Source: Jeongeupia sp. HS-3
GTDB lineage: Bacteria > Pseudomonadota > Gammaproteobacteria > Burkholderiales > Chitinibacteraceae
Assembly (NCBI RefSeq): GCF_015140455.1
Contig: NZ_AP024094.1
Span: 1,426,001-1,490,000, forward strand
DNA length: 64,000 nt
Direction: 5' to 3'
Part shown: positions 17,470 to 25,780 of the stretch, piece after piece
How the letters are laid out: each line of letters opens with the position of its first letter
Position numbering within the stretch: position 1 is the first letter of the stretch
Position numbers and translations under genes: made by a program
The notes under the pieces: generated by a model
The model's database searches: none
Told to the model about the DNA's origin: nothing
What the model saw: the letters and a program-made list of their open reading frames with translations, nothing else

Positions 17470-17683
17470 CAGAACCGCGATGATAAGCCGCTTGCCAAGG
17501 ATACGCACCCGCAAACGGGCATGGCCGTACGTCGCCGAATAGGCTAGTTCAGCCTAGCCGGATTGGGATCGCCAACCAAGATACAAGACAAAGAGACATA
17601 CGCATTAGCCCAGAACGGGATCAGAAACCCTGCATTGGGCGCATCAGAATCAGATGGTTTTATATTCACCCGCGGGAGGCATC

Positions 17684-17980
17684 ATGCTATTTGCAGTCAA
17701 CTACCCGTTCCGCGCGAATGTCACGGAGGAGTCTCACAAACGTGTGCTCGCTCTTTTTGCAAATTGGCAACCACCAGCGGCTTATGTTTTCAAAGCCCAT
17801 TACACCAACGCGGATGGAAGTGGCGGCTTGGCTTTGATCGAAACGGACTCCGCCATCGCGGCGCTGGAAGTTCATAACGCCTGGGCGCCATTTTTTGAAT
17901 TCAGAGTGGTACCTATCGTTGAAACTGACAAGGCAGTTCAAATCGGCCTCAACAATATCAAGTGGCGAGAATCCATATAA
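17684..17980 (+). CDS. DUF3303-like small protein
   Basis: A 98-residue protein: MLFAVNYPFRANVTEESHKRVLALFANWQPPAA, HYTNADGSGGLALIETDSAIAALEVHNAWAPFFEFRVVPIVETDKAV. This ferredoxin-like alpha/beta pattern matches the DUF3303 family (dimeric alpha-beta barrel), of unknown role. GGGAGG lies six bases before the ATG. Confidence 0.75.
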   Translation: MLFAVNYPFRANVTEESHKRVLALFANWQPPAAYVFKAHYTNADGSGGLALIETDSAIAALEVHNAWAPFFEFRVVPIVETDKAVQIGLNNIKWRESI

Positions 17981-18097
17981 GCCCGCCATTCATGGACGAG
18001 CCGTCGATTCCGCCCCGTATCATTTCAGTTCAGCAGATACCGAGGGCAATGATCGAACCGGGCATTGCTCATTGAGCCTCACAAGGAAAAGATTGCG

Positions 18098-18643
18098 ATG
18101 AGAAGCACCACAGGAGAAACCTACGGCTTTCTTTCCCAAATTTTCCAGCTTTACCTGATGGTGATCGATCGCCTGCTCCAGACTCCCGAGCTTTCGGCGG
18201 AGCTTCGCTATGTACTTATTCTGGTTTATTCCTGCGTGTTCGTGGTCTTCCTGTCCTTGTTTTTCTGGTTTGCCAAGTTTCTCCTGTCCTTGATTGCCAA
18301 GGGCTTTGCGGCCATTTTCTTGTACTTGACCGCGTCGCTGGATAATCCCCGCAGCCTTCCATACGTCTCCATTCTGGCGCTGGTTCAATCCATTCCCTGG
18401 TATTTCAGTCTGCTCGTCCTCATCCTGGGCTTCTGTGGTTTGGCCGCGCTGATCACAGACAACCCCGTCTGGAGCGAATCCTTCAAATACATCATGGGGG
18501 CGACGGTAGGCTCGCTCATTGGGGTCGTGCAGAAGAAAGAACAGGTAGAAGTGGAAACTCGCCTGTATGGCTTACTCGAACGTGAGACAACGCAATCGCT
18601 CGACGCGAGCCCCGATGAATCGACGCAACGCGCCGACAAGTAA
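18098..18643 (+). CDS. Hypothetical membrane protein
   Basis: A 181-residue protein with hydrophobic segments at about residues 37-75 (YVLILVYSCVFVVFLSLFFWFAKFLL and onward) and 100-125 (WYFSLLVLILGFCGLAALI). Between them is a segment LYLTASLDNPRSLPYV and after them IMGATVGSLIGVVQKKEQVEVETRLYGLLERE, a probable coiled tail in the cytoplasm. I do not recognise the family. The ATG at 18098 is preferred to 18065. Confidence 0.6.
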   Translation: MRSTTGETYGFLSQIFQLYLMVIDRLLQTPELSAELRYVLILVYSCVFVVFLSLFFWFAKFLLSLIAKGFAAIFLYLTASLDNPRSLPYVSILALVQSIPWYFSLLVLILGFCGLAALITDNPVWSESFKYIMGATVGSLIGVVQKKEQVEVETRLYGLLERETTQSLDASPDESTQRADK

Positions 18644-18745
18644 CAGAGAGATGCCCGCCACTTGAGTCAATGGTTTGATGAGCTGCGCTTACCGGCACTC
18701 AGGATCAACTGCATCCGCGATCAACATCTAAAGATCGTGAACCAC

Positions 18746-19801
18746 TCAGGCCGGTGCTTGCCCCGCATCGCCGGCCGGCGTGCCACAACCTTGGCAGAAA
18801 TGGCCGAATGCGCTTTTGCGCGTTTTGCACTGCACGCAATCATTGAACAGGCAGATACCGCAATGCACACAGTAATTGCGGCCGCCGTCTTTCAAATCCA
18901 CCGGTCGCTCGCAACCGGGGCAGATTTGCTTGGCGAGCCGGGCTTGTGCCAGATCGTAGCTGAGCGCCTGGCGTCTTAATGCATCGGGTTTCTGTTCGGC
19001 CAGCCTTTGCTGTGCCAGATATCGCTGCAAGGCGCCAATGACGTAATGGCCGATCAGCCCGGTGAGTACGATGCCGACGATATAGCGGACGTAACCGCCG
19101 TAATTGGGCAGATACGGCACCAGCTCGACGAAAAAGGCAAACAGCGCGAAGAAGATGAAGCCCCAGACAAAGGGCCAGTGCGTGCTTTTGCGCTTTTTGA
19201 CGAACAGCCACGCGGCGATCAGCAACAGCGGCAGGGTGACGGCAAGGCGGAACAGGAAGACGCGCAGCTCCTGTGCCCTTGCGGCGACCTCGTAGGCCTG
19301 CTGGCCGCCTTCCTGCAATTTGGACAGCGCCTGCCGGTGACGTTCGGCTTCGCGCTGTAGTGTCAGATTTTGCTGCTGCAAACGCTCGACCGCCTGTTGC
19401 GCGCTGCGCTCATGCGCCTTGAGCGCATCCAGCGCGCGCGTTCGCGCGATCAGCTCCTGATCCTGCTCGGGCAGGGCAGTCGCCTTGCGCGTCGCCAGCC
19501 AGTTGGCAAAGGTTTCACGCGCGCTGGTGGTGGCGTTGCGGGCGGCGGTAAAGCTCAGCTCGGCTTGCTCGCTGGCGTCGAGCGCATCCTTGCGTTGCGC
19601 CTCATTGGCATCGATCGCGGCGCGCACTTTGGCCAGCTGCGCCGGATCGATGAACTGTTCGGGCGTAATGCTGCGTTCAACCTTGGGCAGATCGCCAACG
19701 ATCAAGCCCCCCAGGCCAATCAGAAAACCGGCAAAGATCAGTGCAATCAGCCAGAGACCGCGCTGAAACCATTTTTCCGAAAACCGCAGTCCCTTGCTCA
19801 T
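18746..19801 (-). CDS. Membrane protein with coiled coil and zinc ribbons
   Basis: A 351-residue protein. One membrane helix near residues 15-36, then an Ala/Gln/Glu-rich coiled coil (about 50-170), then three hydrophobic segments (about 180-260: VFLFRLAVTLPLLLIAAWLF, WGFIFFALFAFFVELVPYL, IVGIVLTGLIGHYVIGAL). The C-terminal double zinc ribbon has CPGC, CVHC, CVQC and CQGC. Function unknown; zinc-ribbon membrane proteins of this size are common and uncharacterised. It is followed by no close partner on its strand. Confidence 0.65.
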   Translation of the reverse strand: MSKGLRFSEKWFQRGLWLIALIFAGFLIGLGGLIVGDLPKVERSITPEQFIDPAQLAKVRAAIDANEAQRKDALDASEQAELSFTAARNATTSARETFANWLATRKATALPEQDQELIARTRALDALKAHERSAQQAVERLQQQNLTLQREAERHRQALSKLQEGGQQAYEVAARAQELRVFLFRLAVTLPLLLIAAWLFVKKRKSTHWPFVWGFIFFALFAFFVELVPYLPNYGGYVRYIVGIVLTGLIGHYVIGALQRYLAQQRLAEQKPDALRRQALSYDLAQARLAKQICPGCERPVDLKDGGRNYCVHCGICLFNDCVQCKTRKSAFGHFCQGCGTPAGDAGQAPA

Positions 19802-19816
19802 TACACCTCTCCTGAA

Positions 19817-20185
19817 TCAGGCCCTTTGCCAGATTTCCTCGATCTGCATACCGTCTTCGTCGCCATCGATATGCCAGTAATCTTCGCCGACACGATAGCG
19901 AAAAGCGTAGCTTCTGCCGAGCATGGCCGCCGTCGAGGTATGGGTCAGCAGCTCCTGATATTTCCCGCCTTCCGCCCGCCACGTCCCGGCACCGGCGGCG
20001 TAAAAGCTGCCGTCCTCCAGATGAGTGATGTAGGAAAAATGCGCGCCAGAGATCAGCTTGATCGAGCGCAATTTTGCCGCGTCGAACTCCTGCACCGTAC
20101 CGTCGGCGCTGGTGTAACGCGCGGATTTCAGTACCCAGCTACCGGTCAGCGCCGGATCGCTCGTCAGTTTGGAATTGCCAGTCAT
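19817..20185 (-). CDS. Lipocalin-like hypothetical protein
   Basis: A 122-residue cytosolic protein, LTGSWVLKSARYTSADGTVQEFDAA, SGAHFSYITHLEDGSFYAAGAGTWRAEGGKYQE, YWHIDGDEDGMQIEEIWQR. The alternating strands, the opening GSW and the closing EEIWQR resemble the lipocalin-like/DUF4488 group. Ligand unknown. The ATG at 20185 follows GAGGTGGGT. It lies 15 bases upstream of the zinc-ribbon membrane protein gene and may form an operon with it. Confidence 0.6.
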   Translation of the reverse strand: MTGNSKLTSDPALTGSWVLKSARYTSADGTVQEFDAAKLRSIKLISGAHFSYITHLEDGSFYAAGAGTWRAEGGKYQELLTHTSTAAMLGRSYAFRYRVGEDYWHIDGDEDGMQIEEIWQRA

Positions 20186-20276
20186 ACCCACCTCGTTGTC
20201 ATGCTATGTGAAGGGATAATGAAAGCATAAACCGTCAAAGTACGAGTTTGCCCGAATTGCGCCATTGATCCAGCGC

Positions 20277-21251
20277 TTAAAAGCTGACCGCCAACCCGAC
20301 CGAGACACCAGAAACGTTATTGCCGAACACATAGCGCGTCACTAGGCGAGTACGCGTAACGATGACGTTGTACTTGCTCGAATCAAGTTCGATCCCCACG
20401 CCCAGCGAGGTCAGATAATTGAAGCCAAGCGCGCCGCGCAGGTCGCCCATGAACTGGGTCTGGGCAAATTCGAGCACATAGCGAAACGGCCGGTCGAGCA
20501 ACGTCCAGTCATCGATGGGTGCGCGATACCGCGCCCACAGACTGGCACTTTCGGCATTGGCGTGACCTTGCACCGCCTCGGCGCTACCGCCGAAGCTGGT
20601 CAGGCGGATATTGCTGTAGCGCAGCTCAACGTCGATATCGCGCTCGGCCTGGTAGTCCTCGTAATCGAGCATCAGCGAACCGCCGACGCCGTAGGCACTG
20701 AGCGAGCCATTGTCGAGAAAGCCGAACTCGCGGCCGACCTTGTACTCGACGAACCACTTGGCGCCGGTCAGATCGCTGGCCACTTCGCCCACGGCGATAT
20801 TCACGATCGGTCGCAGCACCAGATTCTCGACGATCGGAAAATCCCAGCCAACGCCACCGCTAACCGCCAGGGTATTCCATTTCAGCGGCAGCTCGCGTTC
20901 GTTCTTGCCGTCGGATGCCACAAAGGTTGGATCGTAGCGGCTGTAGGACAGCGCGCCTTCCAGATAGATCGGCACCGATTTGCTCAGCGTGGCACCGCCG
21001 CCAAGCTGGGTTTGCATCAGTCCAGGATCACCGGTGCTGGCGCTGTTGATCGCCAGCGAACTGGTCGTCACGTCGGGCACGATCGAATAGCCCATCAGCG
21101 CCAACACCCCGTTGGCGCTCTTTTGTACATTGCCACCGACAATGGTGAACTCCCGATCGGACGCAAACCCGGGCTGGGTGAATCCGGCCAGCAGCAGGCC
21201 GAACACGGCAAGGTGTTTCGCTTTGGGGCCGGGAGTGAGGAAAACAGGCAT
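20277..21251 (-). CDS. Outer-membrane beta-barrel protein
   Basis: A 324-residue exported protein. After a signal peptide (HLAVFGLLLAGFTQPGFAS) come many alternating amphipathic strands, e.g. PIYLEGALSYSRYDPTF, LKWNTLAVSGGVGWDFPI, VGGSLMLDYEDYQAERDIDVELRYS. The protein ends in GVSVGLAVSF with the terminal phenylalanine required by the BAM machinery. It resembles the barrel of autotransporter-type or Solitary outer-membrane proteins. No passenger domain is present. Start taken at 21251, giving the signal peptide. Confidence 0.7.
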   Translation of the reverse strand: MPVFLTPGPKAKHLAVFGLLLAGFTQPGFASDREFTIVGGNVQKSANGVLALMGYSIVPDVTTSSLAINSASTGDPGLMQTQLGGGATLSKSVPIYLEGALSYSRYDPTFVASDGKNERELPLKWNTLAVSGGVGWDFPIVENLVLRPIVNIAVGEVASDLTGAKWFVEYKVGREFGFLDNGSLSAYGVGGSLMLDYEDYQAERDIDVELRYSNIRLTSFGGSAEAVQGHANAESASLWARYRAPIDDWTLLDRPFRYVLEFAQTQFMGDLRGALGFNYLTSLGVGIELDSSKYNVIVTRTRLVTRYVFGNNVSGVSVGLAVSF

Positions 21252-21430
21252 TCGATATCGCAAGCGTTTATGGAAACCCGCCCATTGTCGACAATGTCCA
21301 TGACGGCTACAAACGCCCGTGCGAGAACGCACCGCTACCGCAACACCCCGGCAACCGCCGACAGCAAGCCGAACAGCCGCGTTTGCCGCTGGCCGGTATG
21401 CGATAATCGAATGTCTTCCTGGAGTTGCCG

Positions 21431-22678
21431 ATGACCGCACACGCGTTCACTCCCCTGTTCGTTTTCGCGCTGACCGCCAGCGTGCTGCTGCAAATGTGGC
21501 TGGCGCAGCGCCACATCAACCACGTGCGCCGTCACCGCAGCGCCGTGCCGGCCGAATTTGCCGGCGAGATCAGCCTGTCCTCGCACCAGCGCGCGGCCGA
21601 TTACACCGTCGCCAAGACGCATTTCGGCATGGTCACGACCATCTGGGACGCGATCCTGCTGGCGGCGTTCACCCTCGGCGGCGGCATCCAGTGGCTCTCC
21701 GGCCTCACCGCCGGGTGGTTCGATTCGGCGATTTTGGCTGGCGTGGCGATGATCGCCCTGCTGGCGATCGCCAATACCCTGCTGACACTGCCGTTTTCGT
21801 GGATCAGTACCTTCCGGATCGAAAGCGCTTTCGGCTTCAATCAGACCACGCCGGCAACCTTCTTTACCGATCTGCTCAAAACCACCTTGATCGCCGCCGC
21901 AATCGGCCTGCCTCTGGTTGCAGTGGTGCTGTGGCTGATGGATGCGATGGGCAGCAACTGGTGGTTGTGGGTCTGGGCAACGTGGGTCGGCTTCTCGTTG
22001 CTGCTGATGTGGATTTTTCCGGCCTGGATCGCCCCGTTGTTCAACAAATTCGAACCGCTACCCGACGAAAGCCTGCGCGCACGCATCGAAGCCCTGCTCA
22101 CCCGCTGCGGCTTTCGCGCCGGCGGCATCTTCATGATGGATGGCAGCAAGCGCTCCAGCCACGGCAACGCCTACTTCACCGGCCTCGGTGCCAAGAAGCG
22201 CATCGTCTTTTTCGACACGCTGCTCAAGCAATTGAACGGCGACGAAATCGAAGCGGTGCTGGCGCACGAGCTGGGACATTTCAAGCGTCGGCACATCGTC
22301 AAACGCTTGGCATGGACCTTCGTGCTGATGCTGGGCATGCTCTGGCTTTTGGGCCAGCTCAAGACCCAACCGTGGTTCTATGAAGGGCTGGGCGTACACA
22401 CGCCGAGCACCGCCGCTGCGCTGGTGCTGTTCTTTCTGGTACTGCCGGTATTCACCTTTCTGTTCGGGCCGATCGCTTCGATGATGTCGCGCCAGCACGA
22501 ATACGAAGCCGACGCCTATGCCGCCGAACAGGCGTCGAGCAGCGATCTGATCCGCGCGCTGGTGAAACTGTATCGCGACAACGCCGCCACGCTGACACCG
22601 GACCCGCTGCACAGCCTGTTCTATGACAGCCATCCACCGGCCAGCCTGCGAATTGCCGCTTTGAAGCGACTGGGCTGA
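21431..22678 (+). CDS. M48 family (Ste24-type) metallopeptidase
   Basis: A 415-residue integral membrane protease. AHELGHFKRRHIVK holds the zinc HExxH motif near residue 276, and QHEYEADAYAAEQ the third zinc ligand. The preceding stretch FMMDGSKRSSHGNAYFTGLGAKKRIVFFD is the CAAX-protease/Ste24 signature. Several membrane helices precede and surround the active site. Bacterial members degrade or process membrane proteins. The start follows CTGGAGTTGCCG. Confidence 0.92.
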   Translation: MTAHAFTPLFVFALTASVLLQMWLAQRHINHVRRHRSAVPAEFAGEISLSSHQRAADYTVAKTHFGMVTTIWDAILLAAFTLGGGIQWLSGLTAGWFDSAILAGVAMIALLAIANTLLTLPFSWISTFRIESAFGFNQTTPATFFTDLLKTTLIAAAIGLPLVAVVLWLMDAMGSNWWLWVWATWVGFSLLLMWIFPAWIAPLFNKFEPLPDESLRARIEALLTRCGFRAGGIFMMDGSKRSSHGNAYFTGLGAKKRIVFFDTLLKQLNGDEIEAVLAHELGHFKRRHIVKRLAWTFVLMLGMLWLLGQLKTQPWFYEGLGVHTPSTAAALVLFFLVLPVFTFLFGPIASMMSRQHEYEADAYAAEQASSSDLIRALVKLYRDNAATLTPDPLHSLFYDSHPPASLRIAALKRLG

Positions 22679-22725
22679 CGGTGGCAGCTAAAAAGGAAGC
22701 TGGTGTCCGTACTCAGGAGCACGCC

Positions 22726-23058
22726 ATGAGCCTCGCTACCGAATATTGCATTCCCAACGCGCCGGCGATGCCGGCCGAAGACACGGTCAAACTGGCCGCC
22801 GGCCAGCTTGACCGCTGGCAGGTGCTGGGCACGCAGCTCGAAAAAAACTTCCAGTTCGCCAATTACTACGAAACGATGGCCTTCGTGAATGCGGTCGCCT
22901 GGATTGCCAACAGCCAGGATCATCATCCCGATCTGGCCGTTGGCTACAATCATTGCCGGGTGATCTGGACGACCCATTCAGCCGGTGGCCTGACCCGCAA
23001 CGACTTCATCTGCGCTGCGCGCGTCGATGCCCTTTTCCCTGAATACGGCCCCGAATGA
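22726..23058 (+). CDS. 4a-hydroxytetrahydrobiopterin (pterin carbinolamine) dehydratase
   Basis: A 110-residue protein. LEKNFQFANYYETMAFVNAVAWIANSQDHHPDLAVGYNHCRVIWTTHSAGGLTRND carries the family core with the catalytic histidines (DHHPD, and the later TTHSAGGLT). It recycles pterin cofactor for aromatic amino-acid hydroxylases, or acts as a moonlighting factor. Its TGA overlaps the rsgA ATG (ATGA). Confidence 0.9.
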   Translation: MSLATEYCIPNAPAMPAEDTVKLAAGQLDRWQVLGTQLEKNFQFANYYETMAFVNAVAWIANSQDHHPDLAVGYNHCRVIWTTHSAGGLTRNDFICAARVDALFPEYGPE

Positions 23059-23933
23059 CCAACACCGCCCAGATTATCGCCAGCCACGGCAGATCCTATA
23101 TCGTCGAATTACCCGACGGCAGCACTCGCATCGCCAGTACCCGCGGCAAAAAAACCGATTACGCCTGCGGTGATCGCGTCGCGTTCAAGGAGATCAACGC
23201 CGAACAGGCGGTGATCGAGAAAGCGCTTGAGCGCGAAACGCTGCTGTACCGCTCCGATGCCTGGCGCGAAAAGCTGATTGCCGCCAACGTCACCCAGATC
23301 ATCATCGTGGTCGCGCCGGTACCGAGCTTTTTCGACGAGTTGATCGGCCGTTGCCTAGTCGCCGCCGAAGACGCCGGCATCCGGCCGCTGATCCTGCTCA
23401 ACAAGTGTGACCTGCCCGAAGCCGAGGCCGCGCGCGGCCGGCTGAGCTATTACCGCGAACTGGGCTACGGCGTGGTTGAGCTGGCCGCCACCGAGGATAT
23501 CTCGCCGCTGAACGGCTGGCTCGCCGGGCATGTCTCGGTGCTGGTCGGCCAGTCGGGCATGGGCAAATCGACGATTACCAATGCGCTGATCCCCGAGGCG
23601 CGCGCCCGCGTCAACGATATTTCGGTCGCGCTCGATTCGGGCAAGCACACCACGACCAACGCGACGCTTTATCACCTCGAGCCCGGCGCCGATCTGATCG
23701 ATTCGCCGGGGTTGCAATCGTTCGGCCTCGCCCACGTCAGCGCCGAAAACCTGCCGCGGCTGATGCCGGAATTCCGCGAACGCCTCGGTCAATGCCGCTT
23801 CCACAATTGCCGGCACCGGCACGAACCGGGTTGCGCCATTCTCGGGGCGGTCAAGGACGGCGCGATTCCGCAAAGCCGGCTGCAACTGCTGTACCGCCTG
23901 CAGGACGAGCTGGCAGCCGCACCGTCATACTGA
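23055..23933 (+). CDS. rsgA: Ribosome small-subunit-dependent GTPase RsgA
   Basis: A 292-residue circularly permuted GTPase: OB fold at the N-terminus, then the motifs in permuted order G4 NKCD, G1 GQSGMGKST, G2/G3 with DSPGLQSFG. The C-terminal zinc finger is CRFHNCRHRHEPGC. It acts in late 30S maturation. Translationally coupled to the pterin dehydratase gene. Confidence 0.95.
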   Translation: MTNTAQIIASHGRSYIVELPDGSTRIASTRGKKTDYACGDRVAFKEINAEQAVIEKALERETLLYRSDAWREKLIAANVTQIIIVVAPVPSFFDELIGRCLVAAEDAGIRPLILLNKCDLPEAEAARGRLSYYRELGYGVVELAATEDISPLNGWLAGHVSVLVGQSGMGKSTITNALIPEARARVNDISVALDSGKHTTTNATLYHLEPGADLIDSPGLQSFGLAHVSAENLPRLMPEFRERLGQCRFHNCRHRHEPGCAILGAVKDGAIPQSRLQLLYRLQDELAAAPSY

Positions 23934-23953
23934 CCCCGGCCGCACTGTCTTAT

Positions 23954-24913
23954 TCAGACGGTCACTTGTCGCTCGCAGACGAAGCGCTGGTCGGGCACGA
24001 AGGGATAGATCACACCGCATACCCGTCCCTCGTCGTCCCGGATGAACTCGACTTCCAGCGGCCGTCCGATGATGGCAAAGCGGTCCCGGGCCAGCGGCGC
24101 CAGCCGGAAGTTACGCATGAACCCCATATGCAGGCGCAGCCCGTCGCCGACCGGCTCCACCTGGAACGGCTGGCGATAGGCATCGGGAAACCCGTTCGGG
24201 GGCTGATAGATCCCGGCGTATTGCGACAGGTTGTCCTCGAACGGTGCCGGTTCATTCGGCCGTACGCCCAGGGCGGCACACAAGACCGCCTGATAGCCGG
24301 CCCAGTCGCGTGAGGTGGTATCGATGTCCAGCCGCGCAAACGGATACCCGGTCGCGATCATCGCCAGCTGCAGCTGGCTTTCGACAAAGAACGCGATCAA
24401 CCCACTCTCCCCCGTCTGCTGCAAAGCGCGCTGTACCGGGTAAGCGGCCACATCGGCAGCAACCAGCGCGGCCCAAGCGTGGCCACGCTCCACGATCGTT
24501 GCCCGCAGTATCCGTTCCACATCGCACACGAGATGGATCAGGCAGGGCTGGAACCGGGTGAGGAGCGGGTACAACGCATGCAGGTATGCATCGATACCGG
24601 ATCGGGGGACGTCATGCGCGAGCAGTACTTTGATCGTTGAATGAAAGAAAGCACCGTCAAGACAGAAGAGACCCGCCGACTGATCGATCCGGGCCAGCAG
24701 GTTTCGCCAGCATGCCAGCAGGCTGGCGATTGCCGCATCCGGGTCGCGCCCGATTTGCGCCAGAAACGGGGCGAACACCGACTCATTGAGCGTATGCTCC
24801 TCCAGCCAGAGCACGCACCGGCCGGCCTCCTCCAGCTGTCGGGCAAGATGCTGCGACAGGCAGGACTTACCGGCGCCAGGGGCTCCTTCGAAAAACAGAA
24901 TGCGTGCATCCAT
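23954..24913 (-). CDS. P-loop NTPase, deoxynucleoside/thymidylate-kinase-like
   Basis: A protein of about 319 residues. The Walker A motif is FFEGAPGAGKSCLS near the N-terminus, followed by a helical middle that includes WLEEHTLNE and LFCLDGAFFHSTIKVLL, where D may serve as Walker B. The last third (FRLAPLARDRFAIIGRPLEVEF...RVCGVIYPF) is a beta-rich appendage. I do not recognise a named family. Starts at the ATG 24913 or the GTG 24925 are both possible; neither has a clear ribosome-binding site. Confidence 0.65.
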   Translation of the reverse strand: MDARILFFEGAPGAGKSCLSQHLARQLEEAGRCVLWLEEHTLNESVFAPFLAQIGRDPDAAIASLLACWRNLLARIDQSAGLFCLDGAFFHSTIKVLLAHDVPRSGIDAYLHALYPLLTRFQPCLIHLVCDVERILRATIVERGHAWAALVAADVAAYPVQRALQQTGESGLIAFFVESQLQLAMIATGYPFARLDIDTTSRDWAGYQAVLCAALGVRPNEPAPFEDNLSQYAGIYQPPNGFPDAYRQPFQVEPVGDGLRLHMGFMRNFRLAPLARDRFAIIGRPLEVEFIRDDEGRVCGVIYPFVPDQRFVCERQVTV

Positions 24914-25021
24914 GGTTGTGGTCACGTCGTATCATCGAAAGGCCCGAGTATATGAAGATGCCGGGGCGTATGGCCGACCGGTTCAACACACAGCAAGCAC
25001 GGCCAAATTGCCTTCCCCGAC

Positions 25022-25573
25022 CTAGCGCCGGTGACGGCGTCCGGCCCGCTTGCGCAACGCCAGCCAGATATGGATCCGCCAGATGCCATGCACGGCAAAG
25101 AACCCGGTGATGGCCAGCAGGGCTGCCAGCGTCGGCAGACCGATCAGCAAGGGCGTGCCGAGCGACAGCATCCACTGCCACATGGCCTGCGACCATTCGA
25201 GCAAGCTCAGCCCGGACCAGTCCGGCATCAGCGGGACATGGGTGCCGCCACCAAGACCCGTGATGAAACCGCCCAGCTTGACCGCAACCCAGTACAGGGG
25301 CCCGATGGTCAGCGGATTGGTGTAGAAGGTCGCGAACACGGCCACCGGCAGATTCACGCGAAAACCCAGCGACAGCAGGCTCGCGGTGATCACCTGCAAG
25401 GGGCCGGGAATCAGGCCACCGATCATCCCTGCCGCCACGCCACCGGCCACCGAATGCCGGTTCAGATGCCATAAATTAGGGTGCGCGAACCAGTGGGCAT
25501 AACGGCGCAGAAACATATTCTTTGTCAGCGTTGCATGATCCGGCAGATATCGGCGTAAAAAACGTCGGGGCAT
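25022..25573 (-). CDS. DUF2062 membrane protein
   Basis: A 183-residue protein. MPRRFLRRYLPDHATLTKN, LWHLNRHSVAGGVAAGMIGGLIPGPLQVITASLLS and FRVNLPVAVFATFYTNPLTIGPLYW match DUF2062, a small inner-membrane family with two to three helices and unknown role. The tail is very basic (LALRKRAGRRHRR). Confidence 0.88.
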   Translation of the reverse strand: MPRRFLRRYLPDHATLTKNMFLRRYAHWFAHPNLWHLNRHSVAGGVAAGMIGGLIPGPLQVITASLLSLGFRVNLPVAVFATFYTNPLTIGPLYWVAVKLGGFITGLGGGTHVPLMPDWSGLSLLEWSQAMWQWMLSLGTPLLIGLPTLAALLAITGFFAVHGIWRIHIWLALRKRAGRRHRR

Positions 25574-25780
25574 GAAAACCTTTGTAGGGATTGAAAACAC
25601 AGCCGTTAAGCTGCAACAGTATATCGGGCCGAGCACGCCGCCCGGCTACAAGTCGCGTGAGCGATGATGGCCGGAGCCAAACCGGTGGGTGCTTTCGCCA
25701 GATTGCAATCCGATAATTCTTGGCTTCAACTGACCCGGTGATTGGGGCAGAATTCCAGACTAACCCGGAATTGTTGATTT